Assembly (NCBI RefSeq): GCF_000740895.1
Contig: NC_025263.1
Span: 186,001 to 250,000, forward strand
Direction: 5' to 3'
DNA: 64,000 nt
DNA from: Theileria orientalis strain Shintoku
Taxonomy: Eukaryota; Apicomplexa; Aconoidasida; Piroplasmida; Theileriidae
The notes below the pieces were generated by a model that worked only from the letters and a program-made list of their open reading frames with translations, was not told where the DNA came from and searched no databases. Of this stretch, positions 55,301-64,000 are shown piece after piece (the first letter of the stretch is position 1; every line of letters starts with the position of its first letter). The position numbers and the translations under genes were made by a program.

Positions 55301-58300
55301 TCTATTCACTATAATAGTACCTGTTTCTCCTCTTCGTCTCTGCGTCTTGCGACTGGAACACGTACACATACGCGTATTCAAAGTCGTTCATGTACTTCAG
55401 GTCCACTGTCTGCACCGGGTTCGTTGCTGATATAGCATTCGACTTAAACTCCAAATCCTCGTTCAGTACTACACCCGCATCAGCCTCTTTCTATACGCTT
55501 ACCTTTCGCCACTTCCGTGTTCTTCAGTGATATCATCGTTCCCACTCTCGTCATAAAGTCGAATGCGATTGGTATTTTTGACTCGTAGACTCCCGCCACT
55601 GTCTTGTACAGTATCGACTTAATCGAGTTCCTCAGGTATTTCTGGTAGTACGACTCTCTCATCTCCAACTCCACCAGGTTCATCTGCCTCGCTCCTCTCG
55701 GAAGCACGTAGCTGTCCTTCAGCTCTCTTATTGCCACGTTTTCGTCCGCCTTTATTGGGAACTCGTTCTTATTGTTGATGTACAGCTTCCTCCACAGCTC
55801 CACTTTCACGTTAAGTATCATCGGCTTGTTGTATATCGACACTTTACAGTTTACGTATGACGAGTCCTACACATTTGTAATTGTTTGTTCGTTTACGAAC
55901 ATCCGCCTTAAATAAATAAACAAATAATTTTACCTTCGGATCCAGCTCAAAGTCGTAGATGTGCCACGTCTCCGTGAACAGTGCGTAGTAGTCGTCGAAA
56001 TCGAGCCTGCTCTCCGTCCTGCTCGATAACACTTCCCTCAGCTCTCTGTAGAGGTTATAGTTTACCTTCGCCTGCGTGCTCCTTTGCATGCTCTTCGCAC
56101 TCGCCACGCCCTTCAGCCACCTCTTCTTCAGCACGTCCAGCCAGTCCTCCTGCTCCTCTGCCTTCAGCGGCGCCTCCACTTCATCTTCGTCCGCAGTCGC
56201 TGTTGTCGTATCGCTCGCCGCAGTCGTATCTCCCACCGCGAGCCCTCCCCTGTCCCCTAGCGAAGCTGCTTTTGTCGTCGCGAAAAAGGTCACTATTCCT
56301 CTCTGCCTGTTTTCCATCATCGCCTGCTTCTTCTTTACCCATTTCGGCATCTCTATTTCCGGTATCGGATTCTTCAGGCCCTGCATGATCGCCGGCAGGC
56401 ATATCAGCTTCAGTATCTGCGTGTCCACCCTCTCCTTGTAGTACTCCCAGTCCAGTATGTCTCTGGACGACATCTTAGTGGCTGTTGAGAGTTGTATTTT
56501 GAGCCACTTCGACAGGTACTGCGAGCGCACAGCCTCCTCCACCTTGAACGTCTGTATCGGTATCGCTCTCGCCGTCCTCGGCGCTTCCTGCGGGTGCGAG
56601 GCCAGCAGGAACGACATTATTATGTTCGGGTCGTTCAGGTACGTGTCGTTTTTAAACAGCTCCGACAGCCTTCGTGCTGCTGTGATTCCGAAACACTTCT
56701 GGTGCGGCTGTTCATTTACTGCCTTCTTCACCGTCTTCTTCGATAGCAGCAGCTCAAACAGGTCATCATCCTTCAACTCCTGTGCTCTCGTCTCCAGCAC
56801 TCTTCTGTAGGAGAGCGCCACCTTCGCCGCTGACTGGTACGCGTCCTCCTTCGTTGCTCCCAGCAGGTACTGCGGGAATATATCTTCTTGGAACAGCTGT
56901 ATCAGCCTCATCTCTCCTCTCCTCTTGATTTCGAAGCCCTTCAGCTCCACTATTTGGTTATTACTGTTGTACACCACGTATCTCTTCTTCAGCAGCTCCT
57001 CCGACTTCTCCGACGCCGGCAGGAACATCGCGTGCCACGGTCCGTCGAGTTCAAAGAATATCTCGTTCCTCTTTATTGTTCTATACTTTCCCGTGTCCTC
57101 CAGGTCCAGGTACTGGTCGTTTGTCCACTCGTTTGCTATAAGCATGTTAAGCACCGTCGTCATGTACTCCAGTTCCACTGTCTTCGTCTTTCCCTCCGCT
57201 GCGTACTTCAGGTCCAGCACTGCTGGGAACACGTCTGGCAGCATACACCATATTCCATCTGTGTCCAGCTCTATTGGTATTCCTATTTTTTCCACCAACT
57301 TTCTTGCCGAGTCGATTATCGACGCTCCCGTGTACGTCACTATTGCTCCCATTTCCATGCTGTACCACCTCGAGCCCGTTCTCTTAACGTAGCCGTAGAA
57401 ACTGTTAAGTATGCACTTGTACGCAAGCTGCAGCGAGTCGTTTATCAGTATTTTTTCTCTCACGCTCTTCATCTTCACTGGGTCTGAGCAGCCCTGCTTC
57501 AGCAGCGCCTTCAGCTCGTTTTCTCCCTCCTTCTTCAGGTGCTTGAAGGTGTACCTTCTGTCTCTGAACGTCATCACTGTCTGCACGTAGAAGTGGTTCT
57601 CTCGCTGGCATATTATGCTTTCCACGTCCGCCTCCTTGTATATCTTCGTCTTCTTAAATATCTTCTGCGAGTGGTTCTTAACTGCCTTCTGCAGCTGTGC
57701 TCCCTGTTCTCTTTCCGTCAGCTGGTCCCAAGTCCTAAATGCCACCTTCCCGTTCCCTTCCAACTCCTCCGAGTCCGCATCCGAATCTTCTTCCTGCTCC
57801 GCCTTCACTCTACTTTCGTTCTTCGACGCTGCTGCTCCTTGGTACGTCCTCGACTTCAGGTTTTGCAGCAGCACCAGTATCTGACTCTTATCTATTGGCG
57901 ACACTTCCAGCCTCTGCTTCCACTTCATTCTCTTCTGACACAGGTGCGACTCGCTGTAGTACGAGCACTTTTCGCAGAACTTTTCCGTCACGATTGCTGT
58001 CGGCTGCAGCCTCTGCGTGATTATTATGTTCGGGTACATTGCTCCCACATCTAGGTGGTATATTCTCGGGTACGTCTTTATGCTACTCTCGTCTCTCAGT
58101 CTACACAGCCTCACGTACAACTCTCTGTACACGTCCTCGAAGTTTTCAAAGTGCTCGAATATCTTCTTTAGCCTTTTTGATGGCTCTCCCGGCCTCCGGG
58201 TCCCATCTTCCTCATCGTCCTCCTCCTCGTACAGTTTCAACGGCTCCTTCGTTATCTTACTCATGTTGTTCTTCGCCCAGTATATCAGCAGAGCGTCCAG

Positions 58301-60112
58301 GTTATTTATCAGGTCGTCGTACGCTGCTGCTGACAGCTCAAACTGCTCCTCCTGGTCGTCTCTGAATATTCCGCAGCGCAGGCTCTCCACTCTTCCTCCT
58401 ATGTACGTGTTTTCGTAGACCAGGTGCTGTTTTTCCGTTTCCGGGTTCGTGTAGAACCTTATTGCCTTCTGCGTGTGTTTGTTCGGCAGCAGTATTCCAT
58501 TTCCGTACGCCTCCGCCATCAGCAGGTTTTCGCACATAGTCCCTGCTCCCTGTCTCAGGATCTCGTTTGGCGGCAGCGGCACGATGTAGCTCAGCGCCAG
58601 GATAAAGTTGTGTATGAACTTGATGTACAGGTTGTAGGTCGCCACTGCGTCAGACACGCTGTACACTGCCAGCTTTTGCGGGTCCGTTCTCGCCATCGCC
58701 ACCATGTCCTCCGGGTCTATCTCCACTGGGCTGTACTTCAGCATCAGCTTACACACCTGCTTCAGCGTCCTCGAGCCGAAGGGCAGGTACGAGTCTCTCT
58801 CCACCCACTTGTAGCAGTCCATGTTAAGCACTGCTGCGTTAACGAACACTCCGTTTGACAAATGGAACCCTGCTAGCTTGTTCATGTTCAGGCCGTTGAT
58901 TTCCGCTCTTCTGTTAACGTACGGGAAGTCGAAATTGTCTCCGTTGTACGTCACCAGTATCTGCGGCCTCAGCTGCCTCACCAGCGTGAAGAACCTCGTC
59001 AGCAGGTCCCTCTCCGTCTTCTCGTTGTGTATTTTGAAGGCTGCGTTGCCCACGATGTCTTCTCTCGGCCTGTACAGGAACTCCGTTATGTCTCTCGAGA
59101 CTATGCTTCTGTTTACTATCAGGTATCCCTGCCCGTTGAACATCACTGATATCAGCATGATCTCATCTGTCTCCATGTCCGGGAACTTCAGGGGCGCCTT
59201 GTAACACTCTATGTCCCATGCGAACACGTTCAACGGAGCCACGCTCCTCTTGTCCATAGGCTCGAACTTAACGTTGAAGTCCTCTCTTTCCACCTCGTAC
59301 CACGTTCCGCACCTTATCGACAGGTCTATGCACACTCTGTTGATGTACTTCACGTCGTGCTCGTAGATGTTTCCTATGAACCTCAGCGTCTGACTCGACA
59401 AAGTCTTCTGGGACCCGCTCATTTCTCCCATTGAGTACTCCAGGTGATCTCTGTTACTCAGGTTATATGTGTCGTACCTGTTCCTGTCCACTTTGTTGTA
59501 GCTTACGTCTTCGTCGAACTCGTCGTAGTCGTTGGATGCGTTGATCAACAGGTTGTCCTTCTCGTACTGCCTCTTCATTGCTGCTATCATGTCTCTTCCT
59601 CTCTCGAGCTGATCTATTGTTTTAAAGCTGATTTTTATCAAGGTTGCCAGGTTATGCTTACTCACTCCTTCCACTGCGTCCACCTTCTCCAGGTGATTCG
59701 GCAGCGAGAGGTCTATCTTCTTACATGGCTCCAGCAGCACCGGTCCTATCGCGTTTACCTGGAACTTGTTGTACAGGAACTGCAGCACCACGTCGATGTA
59801 ATCTTCTTTCAGCACCGATACGTAGAAGTACGGCGAATGGATCACTGATGTGTTCCACTCCGTCCCATCTTCAGATATAAAGTACAGTGACAGTGCTGAA
59901 TTTAACTGACTATCTACGTTTGACGCTGTTTTATTGCTGTAAAACCTATCTGTGTCGTGGCTACTGTGGTCTATTTGTCCTGATTGCTTCGACGACTGTC
60001 TCAGGTCAACTGACGCCTTCACCGTTGTTACTACTACATTATACAGGAATCCGTTTCTCTTTCCGTTTGAATTCCAGGTTGGTGTTTTTTCATATTCCAA
60101 CATTATTTTCAA
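52309..60112 (-). CDS. POL2: DNA polymerase epsilon catalytic subunit
   Basis: Eighteen exons: 55934..60112, 55503..55866, 55321..55468, 55044..55197, 54804..55013, 54674..54765, 54462..54642, 54123..54428, 53927..54088, 53694..53897, 53509..53657, 53075..53477, 52971..53044, 52812..52928, 52689..52779, 52510..52574, 52434..52478 and 52309..52399; 2,344 aa (human 2,286). Exonuclease motifs FAWDIECY (about 299), VTYNGDNFDFPYV and YSVSDAVATYN are intact. Polymerase motifs YHLDVGAMYPNII (about 688), NSFYGYVKRTGSRW and the epsilon-type DTDGIW (about 951) follow. The inactive second half ends in the Cys modules LRCGHC/LCQIC and ICPSC/CSCG that hold the subunit-binding zinc sites. This is the leading-strand replicase. 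Start at 60112; an in-frame ATG three codons on is possible. Confidence 0.95.
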
Positions 60113-60495
60113 ATTTCCTTATTTATTTTTAACTTTACTATTGTTACACATCAACTTAAACATTACTTACTTTATACATCACATTTTAACTTATTCACAT
60201 ACATTTATTTAAATTCTATTATTTTTAAAATTAACTAATAACTTTTACTATATTTACTACTTATTTTCCATTATTTTTGATACACCATCACATTTCATTT
60301 TTTCACTTTTTATTTTCTTATTTTCTTTTTATTATTTACTCTTCTTCTACCTTTTCCATCACCAATTTAATTTTTATCATCTTCTTTACTCTTATCTATT
60401 TTTTATTTTCCATTTTACTATTTTTTAAATCTAAATTTATTCACATTCCTATTTATTCATCCACACATATACTTATTTATTCTTATTACATTATT
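60113..60495. other. AT-rich gap between POL2 start and SET gene stop
   Basis: 383 bp, both flanking genes leftward, so this is the POL2 promoter plus the 3' UTR of the SET gene. Extremely T-rich on the + strand (long ATTTTT and TTATT runs). No coding signal on either strand. Confidence 0.45.
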
Positions 60496-63400
60496 TTATG
60501 TATAACATTCGTATTTTGTAAGAGCTTCATAGCAGTATTTACTTGCTTCCATTTGCTTTTTGTAGTACTCATTTCGGTCCCTTTTATATATTTTGTATTC
60601 TTCTCCCGTACACACCATTCTTTTCTCATCCATGTACAATTTATCATATTCTCTACTCGTTAAATCCTCTTCAATTCCTTTTTCTTGTTTTTGATTTCCA
60701 TTTGTGCCTCTATTACACAAATTATACAACATTTCGTATATTTTATCCATTTTATTTTTCATTCTCAGCGTCCACAACTCCATTGCCAATTTTTCTCTCT
60801 CCATATTACTCGACACATACCATTTGTACCTATTTTAATTGTTTATTCGTGTTTGTATTATTTCTTATTCGTGTTCGTATTATTTAGTTTTCTAATGTCT
60901 GTCATTAATTTTTTAGTTGCTGTTCCTCAAACGTTTCCTACCTGTGGTCGCTGTTTTGGCACAGCGTGCACAAATTCTGCCCCTTCTTGTTCACGTAGAA
61001 GTCTCCGCAGTTGTTGCCGTCGTGGAGGACGATTCCGCAGCTGTCACACCACCTGCAGTCTCCGTAGCCTCCGCAGGCCGAGCACGGCTGAAACAATCGT
61101 TATTCCTCTCCACTTACTTCGTTTCCTCCCCAGGTCAGGTCCATCAGGTCCTGTATGTTTTCGCAGGCCGCCTTTCCGAACATCTGTCCTGCCACCAGCA
61201 TCGACTGCGCCAATTAATGTCACTTTCCCTGCACTTACCGATATTTGTATGAACCTCTTAGCTAGTGGGTTATATTCGAAGTATCCTGTGCTCGACTCCA
61301 TTGACTAATATTCGTTATTTTCTTCTAACCTACCACTTGGTGCGAGTTGTCCTTGTGTCCCATTGCCACTATTCCCCAGGGCACGTTTGTTGCAAACTAA
61401 AACGATTATCAGTACTCACATCTTTGTACAGCTTACACTTACTAGCTGTAACTATCTATGCCTATCTACGCCAATGAGCATCACCACTCCCATCTGTGGT
61501 AACGCCAAAACCTATTCTACCTACTCTAAATTGTCTAATTAACTATCTACACATCATGGGCTTCTTACCTGCTTCGTGTTCGCATTGTCAAACTCCAGCA
61601 TCGACATCGAGTTCAGTGCTAGCATCTTCACGTAGTTGAACTGCGCCTCCGCCACGTGCAGGTTATCCTCCAGCAGCCCGTAAAGCGGGTTTTTGGTCGG
61701 TTTCGAGCCCGCGTTCAGCTTCGACAGGAACGATTTGTTCTTTTCCGGCAGCTCCAGGTTCGACACTATTCTCTCGTACCTGTGTAGGTCTCCGGTCGTC
61801 CATATTCCGTTGAGGACGTCCAGCGGCGACGGGCGCTGCTTCAGCGCCTGCGTCTTGTTAGCTGCGTTCAGCGAGGCCATGTCCGCCGTCAGCTGAGACA
61901 GCACGTCCACCTCCGCTCCTCTGCTCTTCGAGGCCTCTATGTTCATCAGCGACTGCGGCGAGTGTGCGTTTTGCGACCCTATGATCCCTCTGCAGTTTTT
62001 CGCGTTGCACTTGCATCTGAAGCCTCCTCCCACTCCCTTTGACGTGAATCCGTAGTTGTACGTCACCTCTTCTCCCTTCAGGATCTTCCTCGACGCGAAG
62101 ACTCCCATTCTGTAGCTTCCTCTAACGTTGATTGGTATGCTTGAGCAGTTCGGGTCGCACGAGTGGTTGATGAACCTCGCCACGTTTCCCAGGTGCGTCG
62201 AGTCTATGTACACTTCCTTGTGCACCTTCATCACGTACCAGTGGCACTGGTTGTCGTCGTCGATTTCTGCGAAGCTCGAGCTCGCCAGCGACTTATGGAA
62301 ATCCGTCTGCGTGATCACTTCGCCCACGTACTCGCACACCAGCTCGTTCTCTCTTATTTCCTCCGTCGCCACTGCTCCTATTCCCTTTCCTTCAAAGTAC
62401 ACTAGCTTCAGCTTCGGCAGCAAAAAGTTCTGGAACCTCTTGTTTCCGCAGTTAACGTCGTGCAATGCGCAGTTTTTAGACGTGCACTCTACGTTTTTCA
62501 TAACGTTTTGGCACTCCTTTCCGCAACTCTTAGTGCACACGCACCTCGTGTTCGTGTCGGGTGCTGATATAAGTTTCCTGTTTTCTGGCGAGATCAGGTT
62601 CGACGTTATGTACTTGAACTCGCTCGATATCTTCGACAGTATCGACTCGTCGCAGCCCTTCACGATCAGGTTCCACTCGCGCGACTTCATGTCGTGGAAC
62701 GGCCTTATGAACATGTCTTCTGCCGACCCGTTTGATGAGCCCATATCCCCTGCTTGGTTCTTACTGCTCTTCGAACTCCTTGCGTCCTGCCTCTTCGTCT
62801 TCCTCGACTTAGCCTTCAGCGTCGCTGACTTGTGCAGGTCCAGTATCTGGTTATCGTCGTCTGAATCTTGTGCTGGCTGCTTCGATATGAAGCACGGCTC
62901 CAGGTTAAGCTTCTTTTCGTAATTTGCGTGTTCCGTGATAAAGTTTTTCAGCCTCACGTATATCTCTCTCGGCACCACTGTCTCCAGGTTTACTGTTGGA
63001 CACACGCACTCCTTGTTCATGATGTTACTTCTGTTGTTCGACTCCTTCGAGTTTTGTGAGAGTGTGCAGCCCACTTGTATGTGTATGCAGTCCTGGCACA
63101 CGATCTGTTTTCCTGACTTCGGAAGTATGTGCACGTCTGGGTGCACGCAGTGCGTACACCACGTTCTATCACACCTTATGCACTTTACCAGCGTCGTCGA
63201 AGGCCCCTTCTGGAAGTACTCCTCGTCGTCGTCTGACGAGTTGTACATCTCTTCGCTCTTCGTGTTCGTCGTGTACGACCTCGACTGTATAAACGACTTG
63301 AATGCTCTCAGCTCCGGGTACCTCTGTGGCCTCGGTATCTTCTTTCCCTTCGCGAAGTGCGACGACTCCACCTTTCCTCTGCATGACGCCTTCAGCACGT

Positions 63401-63989
63401 TCCATGCTGACAGCAGTGGCGACTGTTTTTCTCTTATTTGTTCTCCTCTCCAGAACGTCTCCCAGTAGTACACGTACCTGTCGCAGTCGTAGCAGCTCCA
63501 GCACGTGTGCGAGTGACATATAAACTTCGGACGCCCGTTTCTGTCCACCAGGTTATGCAGGTGCCCGCACATACTCATGTTTATGTCTATTATTTTTTTG
63601 TCCGGTATTATCACTCTCGTCCTTGAGAAACAGTTCGGGTAACAGTAGAATGTTGAACACTCCTCCACGCAACACTTAACCAGATTTTTAAGTTGAAAAA
63701 ACTGTCTGCATCCATTACAGCCTATGTGTGATATTGTACAGAAGAAGCATTTTTTTAGTGCGTTCGGGTTATCTATTAGGTAATGTGGTTTTTCGAGGTT
63801 TCTGTGTTGTCCTGTTTTCCTTCCTCCCTTCTTTTCCTCCTTCACTTCTTCCATTACTACTTCATCCGTGTCGCTTCCGCTTGACGATGAACTCGAGTTC
63901 GACTCCACCTCCGTTATCAGTTCCGGTGGTTCCCCCGACTCGTTATATCCTGTCGACCCATTTTTTGACGACGTCAGCTTCTCGTACAT
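60496..63989 (-). CDS. SET2/ASH1-type histone lysine methyltransferase with zinc-rich flanks (5' end uncertain)
   Basis: Exons 61569..63989, 61334..61396, 61239..61304, 61118..61204, 60942..61087 and 60496..60829; at least 1,038 aa. The first ATG seen is 63989, but the frame is open to the window edge, so the start may lie outside. N-terminal Cys-rich PHD-like modules (CFFCTISHIGCNGCRQFF; CIRCDRTWCTHCVHP) are followed by an AWS domain (CVCTKSCGKECQN, CTSKNCALHDVNC). The SET domain (about 530-665) has GKGIGAVATEEI, CEYVGEVIT, RFINHSCDPNC and EEVTYNYGF, and a post-SET CKCNAKNCRG. AWS-SET-postSET is the SET2/NSD/ASH1 class, usually H3K36-specific; the Plasmodium member represses var genes. Beyond it come another Cys cluster (PCSACGGYGDCRWCDSCG, CTLCQ) and a basic helical tail. 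Confidence 0.87.
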
Positions 63990-64000
63990 GTTATGGTAGT

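Noticed and set aside
60496..60816. Separate 106-aa gene with start at an internal codon
   Set aside because: A splice from the SET gene (donor at 60941, acceptor at 60830) enters this frame exactly, so it is the last exon of that gene.

Overview
The window is nuclear DNA of an apicomplexan, most probably a piroplasm of the genus Theileria. The evidence is protein-level. There is an apicoplast-type ribosomal protein with a signal peptide, an organellar TsaD, a CPW-WPC protein (an apicomplexan family), and a V-ATPase, ERD2 and proteasome of protist type. Genes are packed 10 to 200 bp apart, and most introns are only 25 to 40 bp with GTAAG/GTACG donors and TAG/CAG acceptors. Exons are fairly GC-rich at codon third positions and intergenic DNA is AT-rich, which fits the moderate-GC Theileria (orientalis-like) better than the AT-rich annulata/parva type; the species call is inference. 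I built exon chains by hand from splice signals, reading frame and family alignment. For each multi-exon gene the exon lengths sum to a whole number of codons.

Layout. 1-5.3 kb: end of ABCE1, apicoplast uS10, an organellar TsaD (Kae1api-like) with a large insertion, and the checkpoint clamp RAD1. 5.3-11 kb: MYG1, a 1 kb empty AT-rich stretch, an Asn/Gly/Ser-rich protein with a possible decapping-activator tail, and the ribosome-maturation kinase RIO2. 11.3-18.8 kb: organellar bL21, DNAJC17, an F-BAR-like protein, eS7, a tiny membrane protein, and ribosome silencing factor RsfS. 18.8-25.6 kb: a secreted protein with a Tyr/Gly-rich tail, a nucleolar two-RRM protein, METTL16, eS10 and a KH protein. 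26.6 kb: tRNA-Arg(CCT). 26.7-34.3 kb: an unrecognised protein, the SNARE GOS1, the V-ATPase c'' subunit, SPB1, a coiled-coil protein, and a Polycomb-type RING-RAWUL E3. 34.4-40.4 kb: proteasome alpha4 and alpha3 head to head, the TIM23 partner MGR2/ROMO1, and a large membrane-anchored alpha/beta-hydrolase that has lost catalytic residues. 40.8-49.6 kb: ERD2, TFIIH p34, an RBM5/10 homologue, HAS1 and an AMPK-alpha/SNF1 kinase. 49.7-64 kb: a mitochondrial single-TM protein, a CPW-WPC secreted protein, an 88-aa protein, the complete 2,344-aa DNA polymerase epsilon, and a SET2-like histone methyltransferase that runs to the window edge.

Functionally this is core chromosome: ribosome biogenesis (RIO2, SPB1, HAS1, RsfS, Nop12-like), organelle translation (uS10, bL21, TsaD), replication and repair (POLE, RAD1), RNA processing (METTL16, RBM5, DNAJC17), protein turnover and chromatin. 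I saw no transposon, CRISPR array or multigene surface family. The features most worth a second look are the RING-RAWUL protein together with the SET2-like protein, the secreted Tyr-rich protein, the CPW-WPC protein with a decayed second domain, the catalytically dead hydrolase, the TsaD insertion, the micro-exons, and a GC-rich hairpin element in an otherwise AT-rich gap.
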